Assembly: GCF_023278185.1 (NCBI RefSeq)
Contig: NZ_CP066356.1
Coordinates: 1,790,001 to 1,854,000, forward strand
DNA: 64,000 bases
Reading direction: 5' to 3'
DNA from: Bradyrhizobium elkanii USDA 76
Lineage (GTDB): Bacteria > Pseudomonadota > Alphaproteobacteria > Rhizobiales > Xanthobacteraceae
The notes under the pieces are model-generated. The model had not been told where the DNA came from. It did not search any database and saw nothing but the letters and a program-made list of their open reading frames with translations. This document shows, piece by piece, positions 8,662 through 16,174 of the stretch (position 1 is its first letter; every line of letters begins with the position of its first letter). A program made the position numbers and the translations under genes.

Positions 8662-8785
8662 GGTTGAGGCCGAATAGTTGTCAGTGCACGAGACTCCGGG
8701 CCTGCCTGCGCGCGACTTGCATCGGGGCTTTGCCACAGTCTATCCCATGACGCACTCGCGCGCAGTCGGTCGATAAACTGACAAG
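8558..8785 (-). repeat. Inverted duplicate of the DUF1488 locus at 5023-5260
   Basis: The similarity covers not only the gene start but about 125 bases upstream (beginning CTTGTCAG at 5023 and its complement ending at 8785), with scattered substitutions. The copies are in opposite orientation 3.5 kb apart. Confidence 0.7.
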
Positions 8786-9110
8786 AGGCGCGGCTGCACC
8801 TTATGGTCGTGTTGCCCGCTGTGCAGCGCGTTGAAGTCGCTGATGCCGTCCACCCCAAGGATCACGGCCTCGCCATCGATCACAAACCTCTTTTGGCGGT
8901 TCCTCAGCGCGGCCTCAGCAATCCAGGGATAACGCTTCGTCCAGTCGCTGCCGTTGCGGGAGAGCAGCCGGACGCGCTCGTTTTCCCGGATGACCAGCAT
9001 CCGATGGCCGTCGTGCTTTACCTCATGGATCCAGTCCGGCCCTGGCGCGGTCCGCCGGGCTGAGATCGCGGCGGCGGTGCTGGCGCCGTCCTCACCGCCG
9101 TCGTTGTTGC
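8786..9110 (-). pseudogene. Fragment of an ATP-dependent DNA ligase (LigD-type ligase domain)
   Basis: An open frame encodes PDWIHEVKHDGHRMLVI, then SRNGSDWTKRYPWIAEAA, FVIDGEAVILGVDGISDFNAL. These are nucleotidyltransferase motif I with the AMP-accepting lysine (EVKHDG), the RNG motif and motif III-like DGEA of ATP-dependent DNA ligases used in bacterial end joining. Only about 85 residues of the adenylation domain remain. The upstream part is replaced by the IS21 remnant and the downstream part by the duplicated DUF1488 locus, so it cannot be functional. Confidence 0.78.
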
Positions 9111-10070
9111 GCCCTCTTGCCGAATACGAAGCCATGGTCGGAGGAAGCTTCTGATGGCGCGGCAAAGAAGATAATGGAAGCAACGACCGATCCGCTCGAT
9201 GCCATGCTGGCGCGACTGCAGCTCTCCGGCATCTGCGATCAGCTCGACAGCCTGCTCGACGAGGCGGCGCGCGCGAACCTGTCGGCGCGTGAGACACTGA
9301 TCCTGCTGTGCGAGCGCGAGATTGCGCGCAAGGATCATCGCCGTATCGAGATGGCACTAAAACTTGCACACTTCCCGGCCGTGAAGGAGCTTGCGGGCTT
9401 CGACTTCGAGGCGCAGCCGTCGATCGATCCGAAACAGATCCGCGACCTGCCCGCGTCACGTTGGATCGCCAACGGTGAGAACGTGCTGCTGCTCGGCCCA
9501 CCGGGCGTCGGTAAGACGCACCTGTCGATCGCGCTCGGGCGAGAGGCGATCCTGGCCGGTTACACGGTGCAGTTCACAACCGCGACGACGCTGGTCGCGG
9601 GCCTTGTCAAGGCACATGGCGAACGGCGTCTGGACGAGAAACTGCTCGCGCTGTCGAAGCCAAAGCTGCTGATCGTCGACGAGCTCGGCTATCTGCCGCT
9701 GGAACCCGACGCGGCACATCTCTTCTTCCAACTGGTCAGCCGGCGCTATGAAACTGGCGCCATGCTGATCACCTCGAACCGCAGTGTTGCCGAATGGGGC
9801 ACCGTGTTCGCCGGTCCCGTGGTCGCCACCGCGATCCTCGACCGGCTCTTGCATCACAGCCACGTGCTGACGATCCGCGGCGATAGTTACCGGCTCCGCG
9901 CCAAGCGAAAGAGCGGCCTCATCCAGCCGCCGCCCGCCGGTGACGGCCCTCCGGTCGGCTCCGCCTCCCTCCGGCCCGTCACCGGCGGAAACAACCTTCA
10001 ACCGAGATCATAACCCAGATGGTGGGGGCAGTTCTTCATGACGCAAAGGGGGCAGTTCCGGATGGCGTTT
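9110..10070 (+). mobile_element. IS21-family remnant (end of istA plus complete istB)
   Basis: It begins inside the ligase fragment with the last codons of an istA-like frame (LRPLAEYEAMVGGSF, stop at 9154) and contains a full istB. Past istB are two copies of GGGGGCAGTTC (10024 and 10048, 24 bases apart), as in the multiple terminal repeats of IS21 elements. The left end and nearly all of istA are missing. Confidence 0.75.
9174..10013 (+). CDS. istB: IstB-type transposition helper ATPase
   Basis: 279 residues from ATG 9174. AAA+ domain with Walker A GPPGVGKTH and Walker B LLIVDELGYLPL, followed by the sensor phrase LITSNRSVAEWGTVF, as in IS21-family IstB proteins that stimulate the IstA transposase. 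Normal length is about 250-280, so the gene appears complete; the tail after RAKRKSGL is proline-rich. Without istA the element should be immobile on its own. Confidence 0.88.
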   Translation: MEATTDPLDAMLARLQLSGICDQLDSLLDEAARANLSARETLILLCEREIARKDHRRIEMALKLAHFPAVKELAGFDFEAQPSIDPKQIRDLPASRWIANGENVLLLGPPGVGKTHLSIALGREAILAGYTVQFTTATTLVAGLVKAHGERRLDEKLLALSKPKLLIVDELGYLPLEPDAAHLFFQLVSRRYETGAMLITSNRSVAEWGTVFAGPVVATAILDRLLHHSHVLTIRGDSYRLRAKRKSGLIQPPPAGDGPPVGSASLRPVTGGNNLQPRS

Positions 10071-10135
10071 GATACCTAGGACGCGCGGCGCGAGTAGGGG
10101 ATAGCAACAAAGTATGGCTTTGGCTGTTCACATGC

Positions 10136-10372
10136 ATGGAAGCGCATCTTCTGCAGGTCACTACTGACGATGGCGAGTGCCGGTTTTGGTTAGCAGCCGG
10201 TACGGAAGAAGAGGCCGTTCAGCTCGTCTTGGATGCCATCCCGGAGGGATGGACCGCCAAACTAATCGATCGCGGGGGCACCGCCCCGGAGCAAGCTGCA
10301 GCGCTCGGCCTGACTGTTGGACTCGCGCCAGGAGAAGCCCGCGAGGTAAGCAGAGGAGTCGGGCTTAGCTGA
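10136..10372 (+). CDS. Small hypothetical protein
   Basis: 78 residues, MEAHLLQVTTDDGECRFWLA and so on, with an alternating strand pattern then EEEAVQLVLDAIPEGWTAKL and a C-terminal PGEAREV phrase. I associate it with an uncharacterised rhizobial family. It starts right after the IS21 remnant and reads away from it; the start lacks a strong Shine-Dalgarno. Confidence 0.6.
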   Translation: MEAHLLQVTTDDGECRFWLAAGTEEEAVQLVLDAIPEGWTAKLIDRGGTAPEQAAALGLTVGLAPGEAREVSRGVGLS

Positions 10373-10459
10373 TACGCAGGCGTTTCTCCGCCGCCTCGAT
10401 CTGCGAGCGGGGAAACCGGCCAGATGAATTTTGAAGCTTTAGCCCACAAGGAGCGTCAG

Positions 10460-10690
10460 ATGAACGAACGACGTGAGCTATATCGTAGTACCAACGGCGA
10501 CGCTTGATTTCTGGGACGCGAGCCGGCCAATGGCCATGCTTTCATCATTCATCAGCCAAATGCGCCTTCTGGCGGCCGACTGACACACATTGAACTCGGC
10601 GATTTCTTGCGAAGGGAGCCGAAAGGACCCGAGCACCAGGCTCTTCTGCGCCTGATAGGTACGCTAGTGAACGTGCCACCGTACGCTTAG
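10460..10690 (+). pseudogene. Small hypothetical gene interrupted by one in-frame TGA
   Basis: After AAGGAGCGTCAG comes ATG 10460 and the frame MNERRELYRSTNGDA, then TGA at 10505-10507, then in the same frame FLGREPANGHAFIIHQPNAP, LTHIELGDFL, GPEHQALLRLIG and a TAG at 10688. The family normally has Trp at the TGA position (LYxSxNGDxW), so one TGG-to-TGA change explains it. Everything else, including the ribosome-binding site, is intact, so the loss is recent. The frameshifted gene at 53596 is a member of the same family. Confidence 0.75.
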
Positions 10691-10715
10691 GGCGTACCAG
10701 CAGCGTTAGAGCGGC

Positions 10716-10970
10716 CTAGCGCTCATTCCGCATATACGGGCTGTTCTCCGAGACCATAAGCAGAGACGGATCGGATATCGGCACACCTTGCAGGTCAATC
10801 GAGGCGTTTGAAAGGATCTGCGTGCAGATACTCGCCATCAAAGCAATTGACGACCAAGCGCCGATCACCATCCAACGCTCTCTCCGCATACGAATCTTCC
10901 TGAGCAGAGCTCGTAGCGGCCAACGCAAGCATTGACTAGCTGTTCCTACAGGATGCAAACGCTCCCTCAC
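10716..10970 (-). CDS. Small single-pass membrane protein
   Basis: 84 residues in the longest reading; a shorter start at 10889 (MRRERWMVIGAW) may be the true one. A basic RRERW lead is followed by a hydrophobic segment (VIGAWSSIALMASICTQIL) and a polar tail. This is the charge pattern of an inner-membrane protein with N-terminus inside. No domain recognised. Confidence 0.45.
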   Translation of the reverse strand: MRERLHPVGTASQCLRWPLRALLRKIRMRRERWMVIGAWSSIALMASICTQILSNASIDLQGVPISDPSLLMVSENSPYMRNER

Positions 10971-11121
10971 GCTTGGTGGCTGATAACCTCAGTAAGGAAG
11001 AGCAGCGAACGGCCGGCGCACACGAAAATTGAGGTTCGGGGCGAGGACGGGCCTTTCCAAGCCTCGCGCCATTTCGGAATCAAAAGATCCAAGAAGCCGT
11101 CTCCCCACCAGAAAAGAGAGG

Positions 11122-11137
11122 GCCGCCCGGAGGCGGC
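11122..11137 (-). terminator. Intrinsic terminator of the second csbD gene
   Basis: A GCCGCC/GGCGGC hairpin with a 4-base loop. Read on the minus strand it follows the csbD stop by about 22 bases and runs into CCTCTCTTTTC. Read on the plus strand it is followed by TTTTT, so it may serve both directions. Confidence 0.55.
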
Positions 11138-11159
11138 TAGTTTTTGTCTTCTCTTCTGC

Positions 11160-11351
11160 TTATTTCTTGAGGGCGTCAGGGGCGTCCCGCGCTGCATCCT
11201 TCACATCTCCCGCCGCATTGTGGGCAGATCCCTTGGCCTTGTCGATCTTGCCTTCGGCTTCCATGTCCTTGTCGCCAGTGAGCTTACCGGCACCTTCTTT
11301 GATGGCGCCTTTTGCCTTGTCGGCAGCGCCCTTCACATGTTCGCGGTCCAT
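11160..11351 (-). CDS. CsbD-family stress protein
   Basis: 63 residues from ATG 11351 (MDREHVKGAADKAKGAIKEG). It is a classic CsbD protein: hydrophilic, rich in K, G, A and D, with the core GKLTGDKDMEAEGKIDKAKG. It is about 60 residues as usual for the family and has no membrane segment. A near-perfect EcfG promoter lies 32 bases upstream, consistent with induction in the general stress response. Confidence 0.92.
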   Translation of the reverse strand: MDREHVKGAADKAKGAIKEGAGKLTGDKDMEAEGKIDKAKGSAHNAAGDVKDAARDAPDALKK

Positions 11352-11382
11352 GATCGTGTCCTTTGCTGTTGGGAGAGCACAC

Positions 11383-11407
11383 AACGAAAGCGTTGCGCAG
11401 TGGTTCC
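11383..11407 (-). promoter_or_regulatory. EcfG-type general-stress promoter for the second csbD
   Basis: On the minus strand: GGAAC, 16 bases, CGTT, an exact match to the alphaproteobacterial EcfG consensus. It ends 32 bases before the csbD ATG, the expected distance. Confidence 0.75.
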
Positions 11408-11559
11408 TCCTGCGGAGGCCCGCTTAAGGCCGCCGGCGTCGGACGCCTCGGCATATTGAAGGCAAGCCACCACTAAATTCTCGTCGCCTGGCGGGCCGTT
11501 CTAACCGACTCGTACTCTTATGGGGCGCGCCGGCCGGTCGCCGAGTCCGCGCAAGCGGA

Positions 11560-11575
11560 TGGTCAAAATTGCTCA
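11560..11575. promoter_or_regulatory. Unexplained 16-bp palindromic operator-like site, copy 3
   Basis: TGGTCAAAATTGCTCA, identical to copy 5 at 24153. It lies 110 bases before the small gene at 11685. Downstream it shares TTGCTCAG, six bases, TCTGCCA with copy 4 at 12062. Confidence 0.5.
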
Positions 11576-11684
11576 GACCTGGTCTGCCACAAGTGTTAAC
11601 AACACCCATCACCGTCCGGCGCATGGCTTCTATCTGTGCTGAGAACCCCAGTTGCGCTCCCGCCTAACCGAACAGGGAGCACCC

Positions 11685-11861
11685 ATGTTCAAGCAATCAT
11701 CGATATTTCAATACCGCTTAGAGGACGAGGCAATTGACTTGCGCAAGCAGGCTGAGGGTATGGCTCATGGCGGTCGACGCAACGAACTTTTACTGATCGC
11801 AAGCCGGATCGAGACCTCGGTTAAATGGCTGGATTCACCCGGTCTGCGCGCTCCGACATAG
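11685..11861 (+). CDS. Small charged hypothetical protein
   Basis: 58 residues from ATG 11685, preceded by AGGGAGC. It begins MFKQSSIFQYRLEDEAIDL, continues with a helical charged middle (RKQAEGMAHGGRRNELLLIA) and ends WLDSPGLRAPT. The pattern (FxQSSIFQxRLExEA, C-terminal WLxSPGLxxP) is one I associate with a small rhizobial family of unknown function. Confidence 0.68.
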   Translation: MFKQSSIFQYRLEDEAIDLRKQAEGMAHGGRRNELLLIASRIETSVKWLDSPGLRAPT

Positions 11862-12061
11862 ACTACTAGCGCAGAGAGGCGGCACCAGCCGGTAGCCTCT
11901 CGTTCACGCGCGTGGCCTTTGTTTCTCGTTTTCTGGAAGGTTCCTATGGGCCGGGCGGCTGGCCTATCTCCGTGGCCTAATTTGATTCTGGGAGTGGCCT
12001 GTTTTGAATTTGGCCAGATCTGAGGAACTGGAATGCAGTTGCCAAACCATTTGTGGTGCCT

Positions 12062-12077
12062 TGATCAATTTTGCTCA
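12062..12077. promoter_or_regulatory. Unexplained 16-bp palindromic operator-like site, copy 4
   Basis: TGATCAATTTTGCTCA, about 50 bases before the start of the small gene at 12126. It has the invariant right half TTGCTCA of the five-copy set. Confidence 0.5.
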
Positions 12078-12125
12078 GTTTTGATCTGCCATGCCTGCAA
12101 GGATGCCATGGCCGGAATAAGGGCA

Positions 12126-12302
12126 ATGATGATCAGCGTTGCACTGTGCCAGGAAGCTGCGGACCACTATTCTACACTGTCCCGTCAGGCTAGCCCTTCC
12201 GAGGATCGCGCCGCCGTCCTCAAGAACATCGCCCGAACTTTGCGGGGTTTAGCCGGTCAGCTCGATAGGCTGGCGTCTCTTGAGAGAACCTTGGGCAAGT
12301 AA
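12126..12302 (+). CDS. Small helical hypothetical protein
   Basis: 58 residues from ATG 12126 (MISVALCQEAADHYSTLSRQ), with further in-frame starts at 12123, 12108 and 12033. It is a helical protein rich in A, L and R (AAVLKNIARTLRGLAGQLDR) that could form a coiled coil. It ends where the ISL3 remnant begins, so its C-terminus may be partly fused to foreign DNA. No recognised domain. Confidence 0.45.
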   Translation: MMISVALCQEAADHYSTLSRQASPSEDRAAVLKNIARTLRGLAGQLDRLASLERTLGK

Positions 12303-12315
12303 GGCCGCCTCAGTT

Positions 12316-12715
12316 GAAAGGATTCCGTCGGCGAGAACCATCGCGCGCCTGATGACCATCGGCCGAGACTTGCTCACGAAAGCGGAGGCCGTCACGGTCT
12401 CGGCGATCGAAGCTGGTGTACCAACCCTGGTCGAGGCACGCGAGATCATCGCCGAATTCCACCTGATGATCCGACGCAAGACCGAGGCGGGCCTCATCCC
12501 ATGGATCGAGCGCGCCCGCGCCAGCGCCAGTCTCGTCGCCTCGTTCTCCAGCGGCGTCGCGAAGGATGAGGCGGCGGTACGGGCGGCAATCACTTCACCA
12601 TGGTCCAACGGCCAGACTGAAGGTCAGATCACGCGCCTCAAGCTCGTCCGACGTCAAAATGTACGGCCGCGGCAAAATCGATCTGCTTCAAGCCAGACTA
12701 ATTCGTTCAGAATAG
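12316..12715 (+). pseudogene. ISL3-family transposase, C-terminal remnant with frameshift
   Basis: The open frame carries the ISL3-type C-terminal phrases AAITSPWSNGQTEGQITRLK and LVRRQ. After that a one-base insertion (an extra A in CGTCAAAATG) moves the expected MYGRGKIDLLQARLI into the next frame. The N-terminal two thirds are absent. Immobile relic. Confidence 0.82.
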
Positions 12716-12970
12716 TCGGCGCTGCACCAAACTTGCGTCAGAGCCAATATTGCAGGCCGAATGACAAGCAGGAGGAGCCGGCGCGCGAGGCAGCCGATCG
12801 TGGATTCCAGGATCAGCTCATCACCCGTGTGGGCGAGATGACTGGTGTCGCGCTCCCCAAGGATTAGGGACCACGAGCTGGGCGTCACCTCCATCCAAAC
12901 ACAGTCCCCCGGATTCCTACGGAGCGATCGCCATCTATCGTTTACGCACTGCTGGTACGATATCTCCCGC

Positions 12971-13270
12971 ATGGGCGGCGACATCGATCCTCAAAATCAG
13001 GCTGAGGCGGCGATGAAGGAGGCCGTCAACGCCGATGGTTTCCAACGGCAGCGTTGGATTCAGGTCGCGCAGGCCTGGCTCGAGCTCGCTCGGCCGGCAG
13101 AGGGTAGGTACCGTTATGGACGAGAGAAGGGCACGAACGTTTATAATGGCAGCGGCCTTGACCTTGCTCCCAAATCCCGTTTTGAGTTCACCGGCCAGAT
13201 CGCCCGGTGCTTCGCGATGAAGACGAACTTCATGTCGCTTCCTTCGCGAAGAAAGCTGCGGCCTTCCTAA
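12971..13270 (+). CDS. Small hypothetical protein next to IS110, C-terminus uncertain
   Basis: From ATG 12971 (MGGDIDPQNQAEAAMKEAVN) the first 50 residues (ADGFQRQRWIQVAQAWLELA) look like a small rhizobial helical protein that normally ends soon after. The remaining half (arginine/serine-rich to 13270) is less natural and overlaps the end of the IS110 transposase by four bases. The gene may have lost its own 3' end to the insertion. Confidence 0.45.
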   Translation: MGGDIDPQNQAEAAMKEAVNADGFQRQRWIQVAQAWLELARPAEGRYRYGREKGTNVYNGSGLDLAPKSRFEFTGQIARCFAMKTNFMSLPSRRKLRPS

Positions 13271-14634
13271 GAAACAGCCACCTCAGGGCCGCAGGGAACA
13301 GCTTGCAAAACGAAGCCCAGCGATTTGGCGCGCCGCTTCAGATTGGCGAGGACGCGGCTACGATATTGTTCCTCATAGTGGTCGGCACCCGGATCTTTGT
13401 AGGATATGCCGTGCCGGAGGGTGTTGTAGAACAGGACCGCAATTTTGCGGGCGGTCGCCGTCACGGCCTTCGCTTTACCCGCACGAGAGGACAACCGACG
13501 ATAAAATGCGCCGAGCGCCGTATCGCTCCGTCCGATGGTGGTGGCCGCCAGCCGCAACAGCGCAGCTGCCCGACTGGATGATCTCCGAGTACGCGAAGAG
13601 AGCACCTTGCCGCCCGAGATTTTGTTGCCCGGTGCCAGGCACAGCCAGGAGGTGAAGTGCTTGGCGGTCGGCCAAGCCCTCAAATCGGTGCCGCACTCGC
13701 CAATGAGCTTCAATGCAAGTGATGGACCTAGCCCATGGATCTCGGTCAGATCGACGCCGAGGACGCCGTATAGAGCGGCCCTCACATCGAACGATGGCGT
13801 ATTGACCTGCTTGGTCTTCACCCGCGGTCTGGGGAGCTTGCCGACTGGCTTGGCCCCTTTGTCCGTCAGCGCCGTTATCAAGGATTCCAGCTTGCGATCG
13901 CAGTCGAGCATCTTGGCCTGGTAGGTGTCATAGAGTTCCAGCGACTGGGTGAGCGCGAAGACGTGTTCATCCCGATCATTGCCCACCAGTGCGGCGCGGA
14001 TCGTCTCAATTGAGGAATGGCAGCGTACATCACGGTAGGTCGCCAACACGTCGGGATTGCGTTCGCCCGCGACAATCGCTCGGATAATCCGCATCCCGGT
14101 CGCACCGGTGATGTCAGAGACAACGTGATGAAGTTGCAGATTCATCTCCATCAGGGCCTTTTGCATGTGCTGGATGTGAGCGGCTGCGTATTCCACTAGC
14201 CGCTCGCGCTGACGCAGATAAGCCCGCAGGGTTGCGATCTCGGCATCAGGGCGGAAGCTCCCGCGCAACAGACCATAGGAATGGAGCTGGCGCAGCCATG
14301 CGGCATCGCTGACGTCTGTCTTGCGCCCAGGCACGTTCTTGGCGTAACGCGCATTGACCAAAATGACCTCGAACCCGCGCTGCTCGAGAATCTCGTAGGC
14401 TGGGATCCAATAGACCCCGGTGGATTCCATCGCGACGCTAGTCACGCCGCAGGCTTTGAACCAGTCTGCCAAATCATGCAGGTCCTGCGTAAATGTGCCG
14501 AACGCACGTACCGGAGTGTCGGTGCAGATCGGGTCGACCGCTGCCATGTGTATTTTTGATCCAATGTCGATGGCGGCTGCGCCAACATTGACGGGATTCA
14601 ATTCCGGGCGGTCACCGGTCGTCCTCTTGGGCAT
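13267..14634 (-). mobile_element. IS110-family transposase, full length
   Basis: 455 residues. DEDD-type catalytic motifs: Asp in AAIDIGSKIHM, Glu in AMESTGVYW, and the Asp pair in GRKTDVSDA. The C-terminal transposase_20 region has EIHGLGPSLALKLIGECG and the serine of the LAPGNKISGGKVLSSRT block. The length is normal and no frameshift is seen, so it could be active. IS110 elements lack clear inverted repeats and I could not place the ends. Confidence 0.9.
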
Positions 14635-14834
14635 CGCAAATCCTCCATCCGATTGTGGGCAGGAGGGTCTGGGCTATGCCAATCGTCATCTTCCTAATCG
14701 GGATCGCCGCAGGAACGGCGTCACCACTCTCAAGTTCGCATGCACCCATGGACCACGTTTTTTAACGGGGACTAGTGCCTCCAATAAGCTGACGGCCGCT
14801 ACCCTCCGAGATACGAGGATAGCACGGGCTGTTT

Positions 14835-15183
14835 CTACCGCGCGCAGGCGGGCAACGGCCCGTGACAGTTTTTTAGGATATCCCGCTCGGCCTTCAGCTT
14901 GGCGACCTCACGGCGCAACCGCTCGATCTCGTGCTGCTCGGGCTTCATCTGCCCATGACCGGGAAAGGCCTGTACCGGATCGGCGCCAAGCTCCTTCACC
15001 CACTTGCGCAGAACATTCTCATGAACATCCAGGTCCCGGCCGGCTTGCGCCACCGATACCCCGCGCTCCCGCACCAGCTTAACCGCCTCGACCTTGAACT
15101 CGCGACTGAACTTCCGTCTCTTCATCGCCCACCTCCGGCTTCATGAAACACCTGATCTCGGTGTCCATCAAACCGGCAGCAGC
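14835..15183 (-). mobile_element. IS3-family remnant with orfA only
   Basis: orfA at 14835-15125 begins MKRRKFSREFKVEAVKLVRE, a helix-turn-helix Tnp_1 domain, with a leucine-zipper end (RLRREVAKLKAERDILK). An A6 slippery run (CTAAAAAAC) sits where IS3 elements shift into orfB, but no orfB sequence follows, so the element is truncated. Its left end abuts the truncated DUF1003 gene at about 15183. Confidence 0.8.
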
Positions 15184-15519
15184 TCAAATCTCAGATTGGC
15201 GGTTTTGGCTCATCATGATGATGGGCGCTGCGTAAGCCGCCTGGAAGGAAAGAACCAAGTTCAGCAAAATGAAGGGAAAAGGGTCCCAATGTCTGATGAA
15301 TGCTATCATGTTCAGCATGATCCAAATGCCAAGAAGGACGCTTTGGATGATGATGAAGCACCAAGAACCAACTGTTTCAGCGACCCGGTCAGCAAGCATC
15401 GCGCCCGGCGTCAGTGCGAGCTTGGGTAAGTTGCGGGCTGGCTTTTGAGTCCGGAGTTCTCGCAGCCGCTCCTGGTCTTCTGGACTGAGGTGGACTTTAT
15501 GGGTTTGCTCATTGGTCAT
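15184..15519 (-). pseudogene. DUF1003 membrane protein, C-terminus truncated by the IS3 insertion
   Basis: From ATG 15519 (MTNEQTHKVHLSPEDQERLR; ATG 15528 also possible) the protein has two transmembrane helices (SWCFIIIQSVLLGIWIMLN and FPFILLNLVLSFQAAYAAPI) and the signature IIMMSQNRQ of DUF1003. The family then continues with a cytoplasmic helix (DRxRAxxDYxxN), but here it stops two residues later. The TGA is contributed by the IS3 end. About 60 C-terminal residues are lost. Confidence 0.78.
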
Positions 15520-15725
15520 TTGTTGCATCCACAGTTGAGAAGGGTCTACGGGCCACGGGAGGAAGCTAGTACTACCATCGACGGTTGTTGCCTGATCTCT
15601 GTTGCCGAAAATCCGTGAATCTGAATCAGGCGGGCAGTAGCTACAAAGGCGACGAGGCGTCCTGCGCTGGCCGCGACGCCGGGTTCGCAAGGCCGCGTCG
15701 GCCAGCAGAGGAAGGAGTGATCCGG

Positions 15726-16073
15726 ATGACTATACCAGCGAAAGCCGAGGCGCCGCCGCCGACCGTCTTCGTTTTGGAGATCGACGGTCAGCCCATTCTG
15801 GCGTTCAGAGCTGCTCGTCAGGCCAGAGAACTCGGCAAGGAGCACTGGCTGCAAGACGATTTGAAGCGAATGATGATCGGACACAGGCCGCTTTGGAATG
15901 GGAAGTCGCCGATCAGGGTGCGTCGCGCCAAGCCAGAAGAAGAAGTGTACTACGTTGACGCGAAAACGGAGAATGCTGCAGGCGATTCGCCTTTGGTCTT
16001 TCTGGTTCGGCGGGACGATCAAGCGGATGCAGGTAGTCCCGTCACCCGTGGATCATTTCCGCCCCGGAGATGA
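15726..16073 (+). CDS. Hypothetical protein
   Basis: 115 residues from ATG 15726, preceded by GGAAGGAG at 8-9 bases. An N-terminal beta-rich part (TVFVLEIDGQPILAFRA) is followed by a helix (ARQARELGKEHWLQDDLKRM) and a strand-rich C-terminus. I associate the FVLEIDGxPxLAF pattern with an uncharacterised rhizobial family. It is convergent with otsA, 101 bases away. Confidence 0.7.
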   Translation: MTIPAKAEAPPPTVFVLEIDGQPILAFRAARQARELGKEHWLQDDLKRMMIGHRPLWNGKSPIRVRRAKPEEEVYYVDAKTENAAGDSPLVFLVRRDDQADAGSPVTRGSFPPRR

Positions 16074-16174
16074 TTTCGAAGTAACACCTTATCGGCGGAC
16101 TGGGGCGGCCTCGTTGACAAACGAGATTATCGCGACCTGCTGCACCGATGCCACGTCCCGAACGACATCCACAG

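Noticed and set aside
14835..14880. Programmed frameshift into orfB at the A6 run of the IS3 remnant
   Set aside because: The slippery run is there, but the following frame has no orfB-like sequence, so there is nothing to shift into.
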